A stretch of 64,000 nucleotides of DNA from [Phialemoniopsis] sp. UDSM-2020 (taxonomy: Eukaryota > Ascomycota > Sordariomycetes > Thyridiales > Thyridiaceae), in contig JAEILZ010000009.1 in the NCBI GenBank assembly GCA_018873225.1, positions 1,169,501 through 1,233,500 on the forward strand, in the 5' to 3' direction. Shown here piece by piece: positions 10,640-22,100 of the stretch. Within the stretch, counting starts at the first letter, position 1, and the number at the start of each line of letters is the position of its first letter. The notes under the pieces were generated by a model. That model had not been told where the DNA came from, searched no databases, and worked only from the letters and a program-made list of their open reading frames with translations. Both the position numbers and the translations under genes were made by a program.

Positions 10640-12140
10640 TTAGTTGCGAGACTTTGTAGAGGGCGTCTCTTGGTTATATATGTCCTCCCTAGGGTGGACG
10701 GGACAGTGGGTGACGAAGTTCCTCGTCATCGCGATGAAGTCTTGATCCGGGTTGGCGAAGCGGGAACCCATCAAGCCTTGGCCTTGGCCCTTTCGGTCAC
10801 AGGTACAATGGACAACACCTTCGGCAGTGATGATGTCGAGCGGCTCCGCAGATCGCTCCGCAAAAGACTGGCTTGGGAGCCATTTGGGTTCGTCTTTGCT
10901 CAAGTAGAACTCCACCTGTGCGGGAGGGCGGTTGGGGTCCTCGGGGGCCGCATCACGCGGGACAAACTCCCTGGCGAATCTAGGGGCAGGAGTGCTCAAT
11001 GGGAGAGACACCGTCTCGAAAGCTGTGGGTGATCGAGGCTTCGGTGTCGAGTTCTCGTCACTGTAGTTCCAGCAGATCGGCTTGCCAGCCTGATTGAGCT
11101 GCTGAGCGATGGCTGCGTTGCCATCGAGACAAGGCTGAGGTCGATTAGCTTCCTGCGGAAGGGCAGCCGAAGAAGTGTCCTTCGAAACGTGGGTTGCCGT
11201 CATAGCCGTCTTGACCATGGATGAGATGGGAGGCTGATCAGCCTGTTTTCCGGTCGGGTTGGCCGAATCGTCGTTGTAAAACATGATGACCGGACCAGAG
11301 CCGGTGTTTTGGGCAGCATTTTGCTCTACCGGGCGCGAGACAGTGGCCTGGTCCGCTCGAAGTCCTGACGGTTGAGCAGGATGATTGTTGTTATGGTGCG
11401 TGATGGCATGACCCGATTCAGCCTCTCTCGATGATTTCTGCTCGGGCAAGTGCGAAACAGCCGCTTGATCAACCCGCAGGCCAGTCGGCTTAGCAGGTTG
11501 ATCATTGTAAAAGTAGGTGGCGCGACCCGAGCTGATCTCTTTCGGAGCATTCTGCTGTACCGGGCGAGTAGCGGTAGCCTTACCGCCAATATTGGGGTCT
11601 GCTACGTTCAGGGTACGATTCTTCGGCTGACCGACGTTCTGCTCCTTGTGTGCAGTGGTTGTATCACCGTAGTAGGTGGTGTAGGGACCAGCTCGGTGAC
11701 CCTCACTCTGGTTGGGATGATCTAGTGACGAGGATGGAATCAGTATCCTGCTGCAATCATACAACGACTGGAGTAGAAGCTGCGATTATAGGAACACTTA
11801 CAAGTATTCGACGAGCTCGTCATCAAAGGTCCATTCCAACCACCGCGGCCGGTGCCGTCACGGCCACGACCACGGCCGCCGCCGCCACCGCCACCACCAC
11901 CACCACGAGCGCGGCTGCCACCACCGCGACCAGTACCTCTACCATTGCCATAGCGAGCTAAAAATAAATTTGGTCAGTTGGCTTTTCCCCAATATATATC
12001 TGAACATCTTTCGTGAGCGGACAGCAGAGTATCTTACCGTGGGTATCTCCTGCGGACTGGGGTCCTCGGCCTTGCTCCCTCTGGAGCTGCTTAGCCATCG
12101 CGAGAGCTTCCTCTTGGGAAACTTCTTGGTAGAAGCCCAT
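10640..12140 (-). CDS. Uncharacterised RGG-box protein with 38-residue tandem repeats
   Basis: Three exons: 12140-12038, 11957-11802 and 11721-10640 (446 residues). Both introns are 80 nt and both joins keep frame. The N-terminus contains a charged helix (SQEEALAMAKQLQREQG) that loosely resembles a ubiquitin-interacting motif but has Gln where the conserved Ser is expected. Exon 2 encodes almost only an RGG/poly-Gly segment (about 36-75: GRGTGRGGGSRARGG, nine or more consecutive Gly, then GRGRGRDGTGRGG), typical of RNA-binding or phase-separating proteins. Residues about 139-253 carry three degenerate 38-39-residue repeats. The C-terminus has a compact HCTCD..HCPVH arrangement (about residues 396-430) that could bind a metal. 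No family is recognised. RNA binding is inferred from the RGG box only. Confidence 0.75.
11222..11566 (-). repeat. Three coding tandem repeats of about 38 codons
   Basis: Within the RGG-box gene, three consecutive units of 38, 39 and 38 residues start RPVQQN, HLPEQK and RPVEQN. They share SG.....YND near the middle, P(T/S)GL(R)xDQ near the end, and close with VS or IS. The DNA copies have diverged, so this is an old duplication. Confidence 0.7.
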
Positions 12141-13092
12141 CTTGACTTGGATAGTTGAGTGTGGTTCAACAAGATAGATGATTGGAACGATGATGTTGAA
12201 TAGGGGTTTGGGATCGCCTCCGGATCCTTGAGATTTGTCTTGGGATAAGGGTTCAGGTCTTCCACTCTGCCCCGGCGAGAGTCAAGAGATGGATTTGAGG
12301 CCTCGGTGATGGAATAGTCAACGAGGAAGGAACGAAGCGGAGCTTTGTTCAGTCAGAAAGGGGGGATGATGGAAGGAGTAGGAGGATGAGATCACCAACT
12401 CTTTCCTCTTCAGGGCAAGACCTCTTTGTGTGTTTTGAAAGGTGACACGAAAGTCAAACGAGACCTGGAGGTAAATAAAAGAGAAGAGGGGACCAAAAGG
12501 GAATGAGTAGGGTCTGTTGACCGAGAAGGGTCTGATTTCGTCGGGGGCAGGTATCGTCGGGGCAAGTATCGTCGGGGCGATCAAGTGGTCACAGCCCTCA
12601 TCAGGATCCGCATTTCCATGTGATCAGTGTCAAAGAGCAAATGCCTGCCCTGACACGGCGAGATGAAGTAGCACTGCGCTTCAGGACTCATGGCAAAGGA
12701 TGTGCGGTGAGGATGGGAAGGAGATCCGGACCTGGACATCGACGACTTGTGACACTCCCTCCACTGACAAGCATCTGCAGCGACAGTGTCAATTATGATG
12801 AGCAGGGTAAAGAGGTCTTTATGCAGTTTTGCCATGTTGCATACAAAAGCAGTAGGGCCGGGTTTGTTGTCTTGACAAACAGGCAATGTAGATGCCATGA
12901 TTGGAGATATAACACGAATACTGGCCTCAACTTGGTCGCAAATCCACCCCGTACAAAGTCACGAGACGACTTTGATCTCGACCCAGGAGTCTCTCCAGTA
13001 CTTGCTAGATTGGGTATCTCGTAAGACTTGACTTGTACGACCTCGGCCATGGCGTTGTTTGAGGTCATTTTGCCAAACACCCCTTGCGGCGC
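12141..13092. other. Intergenic region upstream of the RGG protein gene
   Basis: Holds the promoter and leader of the RGG-protein gene and the 3' end of POP3. It includes a small 15-bp tandem repeat at about 12536-12580. Minus-strand frames at 12581-12898 and 12793-13080 overlap one another and resemble no family, so I do not call them genes. Confidence 0.5.
12536..12580. repeat. 15-bp tandem repeat, three copies
   Basis: Two adjacent copies of GTATCGTCGGGGCAA/GA (12551-12565 and 12566-12580) preceded by a diverged copy (TTTCGTCGGGGGCAG). It lies about 400 bp upstream of the RGG-protein start codon, probably in the promoter or leader. No known function. Confidence 0.6.
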
Positions 13093-13963
13093 TCATGAAG
13101 CTTCCTTTTTCTGTCTTTTGACCCCGACAGGTATTTCAATGGCATTGATCTTGGTATCCAGATGACAGGCAGCACCGGCTTCCTTCAACCACGCCACCTC
13201 GACAGCAGGAACACGAGCCTTCACAAAATCGATGAGAGCCTCTGAGCGAGGGGCCTTTATTCGTATCGCAATGGCCGACGTCCTGGGTATTCCTAGGCAC
13301 TCATTCAGCCGGTCTTCACATGACCTGGAAAATCCCACGAGCCGTATCGAATCTTGGGCACTTGACGAGTTTGACGCGACGGCAACCATCTGCGGCAGGT
13401 GCGAATGGAGTGCGCTTGGTAAACCGGATCGCGCCACAAAGATAGCCGAGTAGTAAACGCCGTCTCCCTCCTCCTGCTTCTCTCCTGGCACATGGTGTTC
13501 GGTTGAAGTAGGCTTGTTTTTGACGCTGGAGGCGGTCTGGAGATTTCTGGTGATGCATGACAAGCCAACATCCACATAATCCGCGAGCTCAGGGCGTGGT
13601 GGTGCTACGGTATGAGATTGACCAGCATGCTCCAGGTCCTTTCGGGTCTCCCTTTTCCTCTTGCCTCTTGAAGCAGTAATGTTCTCCCTACGATACTGGC
13701 CCAGAGGTGACAATAGGCTGCCCGTGGTGTCAGTACTTGATGGGCACCGTGGTTGTCTTATTCGACGCTCCGTCAACACCCGACTTCAAGAAGATGATCG
13801 TACCTGCATAAAAGTTCCAATATCGAGTCTTGGTCTTCCTGCGTGATTGCCGGCCTGGGTGTGTTGGTTAGTTAGAGAGCAGGCAAATATATATCCGATC
13901 TGCTTACCATTGTACAGCCGTGAATGGCGTATCAAGCTGGTGAACTACTCGTTTACGATCCAT
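13093..13963 (-). CDS. POP3: RNase P/MRP subunit Pop3
   Basis: Three exons: 13963-13908, 13854-13804 and 13717-13093, encoding 243 residues. Introns of 51 nt (13855-13907) and 86 nt (13718-13803, branch CTGAC) both keep frame. The start MDRKRVVHQLDTPFTAVQW and the core ADYVDVGLSCITRNLQ, YSAIFVARSGLPSALHSHLPQ and a terminal basic tail fit fungal Pop3, a small L7Ae-fold-like protein of RNase P (5' maturation of tRNA) and RNase MRP (rRNA processing and mRNA turnover). Pop3 is poorly conserved in sequence, so the call rests on overall pattern rather than catalytic residues (it has none). The first two exons are tiny (56 and 51 nt) and would be missed by simple ORF calling. Fairly sure. Confidence 0.78.
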
Positions 13964-16195
13964 GGCTGGTGATCCAGAAAATTGGGGCTCAAGCAATCCT
14001 AAGCTACGAGACTGCAGTTGACACCAAGACGTCGATGTATGCAAGACTATGGCAATATGAATGCTGTCTCCGCGAGCTGCAGGGCTGTTAATGCCTTTGT
14101 TTCGCTTTATGAAATTGTCGGATGCCTGACTACTAACGTAGATTGAAGTTCTGCTTTCATGTCAACGCTGGTCTGCCTGAGCTCATAATAGGGTCGAAGA
14201 GGCTCACCGAATCAAATATGTCCAGTAATTACTACTCCATCTACGAATGAGAATTAGACCTGCACATTGATCTCAGCAGTCATGTTCCGATCTTCTTTCA
14301 TTGGTTCTTTCCGACAAAGCTCTGCCTTTCATTGAAATGCTCTAGTCAATTTCTCAGAACGGCTAACTCAGCGCTGGATAATACGACAGTGGGGTGTCTC
14401 TAAATCCGATAGGCGATAAAGCGCTTTCATCTGACGCCAGCGTCGCGTACTAAATGGAAAAAGCCTGAGAAAGACGCGTCAAGCTTGCTTGCGTGGGGGC
14501 CCGAACCAGTGCCCCTCCATGGACCATGATGTCGATTTTCTCGCCATCTTTGCGCCTAATAAATCTGTAGCAGCACAAGCTAATGTGGATATTGATGTTT
14601 ACATGTGATGACCTTTAATTGCAGAGCCATCAACCCACCCTTCAAGATTCTTTTCACTTCTCTACATGCGGGGTGTTTGAGCGGTACGAGTACATGGCCG
14701 TAGATGTCATTTGGCCGCTTACCTCAGGCCTACCTGTTCAGTATCCACCAACTACGAGTACGCCTAAGTAACAATGATTGAGATGGCAAAGGTGTTGTTA
14801 ATGAGCCATCATTCAGGGCCTCGAGCAATGACAGCCTTCTTGTCTCAATCCTCATTCGTTTGCAGTGTTGAGATAATTGTGGTTCATATATGAACAACCT
14901 TGACAGCTTGAATCATTCCCTTGTTCCCTTGAATATATCTCCTCTGGTTCGACCAATAGTCTAGCTGTGTTGCTGCTGACAGGGGTTGATGGACATGTCC
15001 TGAGAAGTGGCAGCATGGTTTGCTCTGGATTGCGAACATTTTCAAAGCTGTTCATTGATTTCCTGGCCGGAACCAAAACCCTCTCCACGTCGGATTGGTG
15101 GTGAACTCCGAACCACCCGAGTGGACAGATCAAACCTCAAAGAATCTGATGCACAGTACTGGGGGTCAGGGGAGATAGACTTTGTAGCATGGTCTTCAAA
15201 ATCACCCTAAAGGATCTTTCTTGGCTCATATTTAATTATTTGACCATTTACTTATGGCTTTATCTCAACAACTCCAGGATGATACCTTTGAGCACCTCGT
15301 CTTAAGGCTACTCTTTTTTTTTTTTGGGTGTAAGTTTTGTACTTAGGGACTTGAGCTCGGGAGAGCTTCTGCCCCCACATGCAAACCGGGCCAGTGACGG
15401 TATCCACTTCCAGCCAGAACGAAGGTACCCCGTGGGAATAATTGTTCGATGCACAATTCTGGATCTCTTGCCGGTCTTGATGTGCAATCGAGGCAAAAAG
15501 AGACAATAGAGCTACGATATATGGGGGAACATATTCTGCAGTGTCAGAGAAGCCGCGCAGTATCCATTTTTATTGCCCAAATCCTATAAAATCCTGGCTC
15601 GTGTCTGTTTACTTTGCTCCATGGCAGGGCTGAGAGTGGCAGCGTGAGACATGGTAGCTACAAAGCATCATTGGCCCGACCCCACCTGCTAACTACGGGT
15701 GGCCCCAGCCAACCTAAGCTCTAGCTCGAGGTAGATCCATCACTATATTCACAGCCTGGAGATCTTTCCTCACCACCAACTTGTCTTTACATCACTGCCC
15801 ACTGTTGCCTCGTCCTGCCCTCACAATCACCTTGAATCGTTCCACATTCCTTGGTTCAGGGACCCGAGCAGATAAAATCTCGGGACCTCCAAACTATCCA
15901 GGTGATCTGTACCTGAGTTCAAAAACAGTGAAATTCCCTTTGTTTCTCTGCTCACCTTCCCCCCCCCCCCACTACTACTTCATCTGCAGTTTCCACGCTC
16001 TCGAAAAAAAAAAGATCAAAAAGACACACTGACACCAACCGCATCTTTTATGCCTCTATCGGCTGCGCCTCCCTGCCGAACCACACATGCTAAACATTGG
16101 GGAGGAGACGAGGCTTTTGCAGGCTTGCTCTCAGCGAAGCTTCTGTGTCTTCGGAGCTCGACATCCTATCTGTCGTCATTGCTGCCACCTTCCCG
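13964..16195. other. Long divergent intergenic region (POP3 / ubiquitin protease)
   Basis: 2.2 kb between divergent starts. It contains a 12-nt T tract (15314-15325), a 12-nt C tract (15959-15970), and a TATAAA at 15585-15590 about 600 bp upstream of the protease start. Two upstream ATGs (16050 and 16087) open frames that overlap the protease start. No coding sequence is supported. Short minus-strand frames at 14852-15133 and 15252-15506 look non-coding. Confidence 0.5.
15585..15590 (+). promoter_or_regulatory. Possible TATA box
   Basis: TATAAA in the context CCTATAAAATCC, upstream of the pyrimidine-rich leader of the ubiquitin protease gene. Position relative to the true transcription start is unknown. 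Confidence 0.3.
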
Positions 16196-19100
16196 ATGGA
16201 CGACCAACAACCCTCGAGTCCCCAAGATCTGAGAGAACGTGCCGTCTCCTCGGAACCCTGCTCGACCAGGCCGAATCCATTTGACGAGTCCGACTTTTCT
16301 GCCCGCAAGCGCCGCCGAACATCCCTAAGTGGTGCTTCTCGAAGCAGATCGATTGATAGTCTCAGTTCCTCGGGGCCTTCCCCTCAAGTCGGGGCTCAGC
16401 AACAGTCCACCATGGACGACAGTGACCTTGGTCCAAAATATCCTCGGACCCCCGAGCCCCAGATCGAGCAATCCGACAACCCTCCAAGCGATTCTGGACC
16501 GAGCAAAGTGACGCTCAGTCTACGCAGTTCCGACCGACCATCTCAAACGAGTTCCCCTCTACAATCTCCTTGCGCACCCTCGGCACCACAGCCCGTCGTG
16601 CAGGAGGCCATTGTTGCTAGCGTTGAGGATAGAGATGTCGATATGCTGCAGCTACCGTCAGAGGCCGCAACACCTGCAGTATCTCCCCAAGAGGCTCCAA
16701 CCCCGCCCGTTGTAGGCATTGATGAATACGAGCAAGATGTCCAGTATGCCAACGTGCAGCCAAGGATCACGATACTGCGGAACACCACAGCGATGGACCC
16801 GGCGCGAGAGTTTCCTTTTGAGGGCCTCGCAGAGTCTTACCACGAGCTCATGGTCAAGCTGGGGCAGCATTACCTGACCCACGAAGATGTCCCGACGAAA
16901 GTTCTCGGATGGCTGGATGATTACTTAGCCTTTGTCAGGATGGTCACTCCTGCGACGGCTTTGCTTTCCTATCAGCAGCACAAGCCTCTATTCGCCGCGC
17001 TGCCCGAGCTTGTTTTTTGCAACTCGAACCGAAAGCTCAACGCAATGAGGGATGCAACATTGTGTGCGCGTCTGACAGATCTTTACAAGGCATTCGCACA
17101 GCTTACTGCACACTTCGCAGATCTCGACTACAAGATGATTCAAGATGTGATATCATCTGAGAACTCTCGACTGCCGGACTTGTACGCGCCCTTTTACATG
17201 ATGGTTCTTGGCCACGCCACGCGGCGAGACGACGAGTCTTTCTCCACTCGACCTTGTGACGAGCTTTCAGATGTGCTGGAGCAATTTGTTCAGTGCCACG
17301 AAGGTCCCGGGGGAGCATTCACGCACCTGAACAAGCTCGCCAAGTCCATGATCCAGCTCATTCCTCGATATCCGAGGATATTGGAGCATTGTGGTCAGCT
17401 TGCGCAATTGGCCCAAAGTCTGGTTCACGAGAGCGACAGGAGATTGCGTTTCGCTGGTAGCACACCGGCAGGCAACATGCATTCAATCACTGCAGTGACG
17501 CTGCAAGGGCAGATATTCTTCGAGACCATGGCGGAAGCTCTGGACAACGTCATCGACAAGCACTTGACGGCTCTGTCTTTCGAGGGTGCTGCCACCTTGA
17601 TCAGTGCCTTGGGGGAGATCTATATGTTGCTTCTAGCCATCCACTATGGAGCCATGCCCCTTTTCTCCCAGGATCAACTCAAAGAGGATGCTGGCGGCCT
17701 GCCCCCAGCCAGTATACCGGAGGTCCTTGCCTCGGAATGGAGGATGAGACTCTATGGCAGGCTTATCATCTCGAGCCAGATGCAACTCCGCGTAATGGCT
17801 GTTTCACAGATGACACAGGAACTCATCCAATGCTGGAAAAAGTTCAGCGAGCCACGATCGGACGAGAACGAGGCTATCTTACAGCACCTAGCTGCAGCCC
17901 TTATCGGCACTGGTCTGGTGCCTTACATCTTGGGCCCTACCTGCCACCCGGAGATCACTTTGGAGAGCAACAATATCATTGGTTTCCTTGTGGTGACGAG
18001 GACTTACACACAAGATCACACGGACCTGATGTGGCAGACTGTGAACTCGACCCAAGATCCCAGGATATCTGACGCCTTGTTGCGTATGATGGGTCGAAGT
18101 GCGAACCTCTTCTATTACGAAGATCTACTTTACTTCTGTACCAAGTTCCAGGCTCTTCCTATAGAAGTGTTTGGTCCCAGTCTCAGAGAGTTCTGCGACT
18201 CAGTCTTCAAGCACATCCCCTCCAAGGCCCCTGTCGATGCTGTAAGCGAGACTGCGCCATCGCAGCTCTGTCTTCGTCTCCTCAGAGAATCCTCTGTCCC
18301 CTCCGACACATCGCCAATTGCCTACCCTGATATACAGCAATTTGCAATCACCAAATTCAGGGAGCTACTAGCCACTACGCCGGACCGTGACAGCCGTCAG
18401 GAACTTTTCAAGGATTGCCTGCAAGACATCGCAAGCAAGACAGATACCACACTGGGAAGTCTGCATGCTCTGTACCTTATGATCCGGTCATCTCCTGCCC
18501 GGGAGCTACAATGGCTCACTGCAGAGCATGATCTCACCAGGCTCTTGGTAGACGAGCTTGAAAACTCGATATCTGCTGGGCGCAAGAGAGGATGCTTCCC
18601 GGTCATCCATGGTCCTGCCAATAGCCCGCGTAGAGAGCTCCTCTACAACACAGCTCTTCACCAGCCGTCGACTTTGACCGGCAATATAGGCGAGAGACTA
18701 TGGCACATTCTTGTTGGCCCAGGTGCGGACTATGACGAGGACAGGGATACGGCATGGCACTTCTTGAATACGATACTGAAATCAGGGCCCCGCTTGGACA
18801 ACCCTTTCTTGTCGACCTGCTTCAGAGAGTATCTGCCCAAGCTGCCGGCAAGTTGCTTTCGCGAGGGTACTCTCCAGTTCATCAGGTTGGTTGTGTTGCC
18901 TCTAGCCAATGCTGCAGACAGTGATCTACTGGATGATGAAGACGAGGATCTTGAGAGCGTCGGCAAACAAGCCATGGAGCAACTGTGGCGTGTCGTTCTG
19001 ACTGCGCCGAGCCGCACTATCGAGATGAAGGCCATTCACACCCTTGTCAACGAGATATACATCGATAGCGCAGCGGTTGCAAGCTCATCACATCATCGAA

Positions 19101-22100
19101 CGCGGAAGATCCATCTGGCCTTGGTTGGAAGATGTTTGCGGCAGCTTTCATCTGCTGCAAAATCTTTGCAATCTTCCGACTCTACAATGTTTAGCGGAAA
19201 CGATCTCGCTCCTGACGACAATCGCTCCGAGAACGAAGCCGAGCAGCAGAGCCTACTGTTCATCCGCTCGCTTGCAGTACTCCGCGACTTTCATAGGCTC
19301 TATCGAGTGAAGTCGAATTTTGCGGCACCTGACCTGCGGTCAATTCCTCTGCAGAGCCCTGGTGATGTTGAAGGCGAGTCGGCAGAACTAAAATTCCAGT
19401 CATTTGACGGGAATCATCACACTGATATTCAGACCCTCAACATCGGCAAGCTGAACACGGCAGCCTCACTCCTGGCAAGCCTGAAGATGGCGACCGGTTT
19501 TGACCACTATCAACTATATTACCGTGGCCAGGCGTTCATACCTCATGAACGCGACATCTGTAAATCATTGGAGGATCTGCAAATCCACAATGGGTTGCTA
19601 CTGGTAAAGCGCGAGCCGGACGCAGTCTCTACCGCCGTCAGGATTCGCCCGGGTGCCTCACCAGTGGAGATCGAGATCCTAGGTCACTTCGAAGAGCTAT
19701 GGGGTTATCTGAATATGGAGGATAAGTATGCTCAGGAGGTAAAGACAGGCTCTCACATGCCCTTCGACCTTATGGCAAGCTACTAACTAGCGATTAGGTC
19801 TATCAGTTCTTGACGACACTGCCTGTCTACGAGCAGATGTCACACGTGTTCCAGTCGAGCGATGTTTCACACAAGGACGTCTTCCCCCTAGGCTACCCAT
19901 TCAAGTCTCTCTATGCTGTGTACGCTCTCCGCGAGTTTGTAGCAGCTCGTCGCCGAATAGCTGGGTCGCTTCAAGTTAGGGCTGACCCAGATGCGGCGAA
20001 GCTTGCGACCAAGGGGTACGCCGAAGCCGTCAACATCACTCTCTCGCTGATTGTTGCTGTCATCTGCGACTACGAGGTTGTCAAGCAATGCACAAACGAG
20101 GACCTGCGGGTTATACTCAGCCTTGCGCTGGTGGAGAACCTGTTGGGCCTGGTGAAAGGTAGGGAAAACACTTCATACATTCTCTTTTGCGGCAAGACTA
20201 ACCCTGCCGTCAGAGCCCCAACATACTGGCTCCGTAGCCAAGTCACTGGGGGGGGGTTTACTCACTCGCCTGCTGAGTATTGAAATGTCTGCCGTTGACA
20301 GCCCCCCCACTGACAACACTTTGCGATTGATACAATGCACTCTCCAAGCGATCTGCGAGTGCTGCTCTGCAAGTCAGGCGTTCTGGGAAGCCTTTAAAGA
20401 CCACGAAGAGGTTGGGCAAGTCATCATCACGCTACTTCTCCACGACCAGAGGTCGATAATCAGGAAAACGACGTCCAAGACCATAGGAGAGCGGATCACG
20501 TATACTTCAAGGTACGGGAAAAGGGTCTATACAGGCAAAAGAAGCGACTAACATTGCTGCAGCTCTTCGGCCATGACCTCAATGGAGTTCTGCGAGTTTT
20601 TGTGGCCTTTGATCTCCGATGTCATACCACTTGCCATTCAGACACCAGAACAATGCGACGAAATTTTTGCGCTTGCATTCACGATGCTGAAGCTCTTGAA
20701 AGAAGCTGGTTCGGCTACTTTAGACGAACATCACCTTCTCGAAGAGTGCGGGAATCTCCTACTCAGCTACGGATCCTACGAGGTATGTCAATGATGATGG
20801 AGACTGACCTAGCTTGCCAAGCTAATATTGGACAGGATGTCACACAACCGGACGTGATAGACGTTGTCGCCTACAGCCTAGTGCGCATGATTCACTTTCT
20901 CATTTGCAACCGTGACAAGGCTTCAGCTGGTCGCTTGATGCTATCAGAGTCAGTATCAATGGACATTCCCCCAACTGGGTATCACCGACTGACGTCAATC
21001 ACAGTAATCTGGCAGAAGTGTTATTCTGGAAACATCTCTTCCCACCATGGCAACAAGCCCAGACCTCAGCTTTGCCGAGAGTCATTCTGAACCCTCATAC
21101 GAGGACGATGCTGATCGAGATCATCTTCTCTCTTGTTGGAAACAACATCTCGCAGCTGCGGCTGTTGATCACCAATCTCGATGCGCTCGTGCCATTTAGC
21201 GTAGGCGACGACGAGGGTGAGTGTGCCTCCTTTCAAGTCAATCTGAACGCTACTGATTTGCTTCCAACAGAAGACCCATATCATTACGAGCTCCCTCAAC
21301 AATTTGAGAGGTCTGATCCCGTCCGGTCTGCTTGCGGATATGTCGGCCTAAAGAACCTGTCGAACACGTGTTATCTGAATTCGTTGCTCACACAGCTTTT
21401 CATGAACATTTCATTCCGAAGGTTCATGTTGAATGCAGAAATTGGAGACGATGACGGCTCGCAGCTGCTACTCTTTACCACGCGGAATCTATTCGGCTCT
21501 CTGCAGAACAGCATCAAGCGATGGGTTGACCCTCACGCTTGTGTTGCCCAGATCAAAACGTATGAGGATACGCAGATTGACATCCACAATCAGATGGATG
21601 TTGACGAATTCTATAACCTACTGTTTGATCGGTGGGAGAGCCAGTTTCTGACTTCCGACGCAAAGAAGACCCTCCGTTCCTTCTATGGTGGCCAACTGGT
21701 CCAGCAAGTCCGCTCCCAGGAATGTGATCACATTTCAGAGAGACTGGAACCCTTCTCGGCCATCCAATGCGATATCAAGGGGAAGACTAGCTTGGAGGAA
21801 AGCCTCCAGGCGTACGTGGATGGAGAGATCATGGAAGGAGGTAAGTCGATTCACGATCCCATTCGTCAGGTCGCTTCCCTTCTTTGTACCCCTTGTGATG
21901 ACTAACGGATGATAGACAACAAATACAAATGCTCGACCTGCGACCGACATGTTGATGCTGTCAAGAGGTATGGACTAGATCAACTGCTGTGCAGCTTTCA
22001 CTTTACTGACTATGTTCGTCCCCAGAGCGTGTCTCAAGGACATTCCAGACAACCTCATTTTCCATCTCAAGCGATTCGATTTCAATCTGCGTACATTACA

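Noticed and set aside
12581..13080. Overlapping minus-strand frames of 95 and 105 codons between the RGG gene and POP3
   Set aside because: No conserved motif and mutually overlapping; probably intergenic sequence.
16097..16195. Upstream extension of the ubiquitin protease frame by 33 codons
   Set aside because: It relies on a TTG start. The first ATG in the frame is at 16196 and gives a typical N-terminus.
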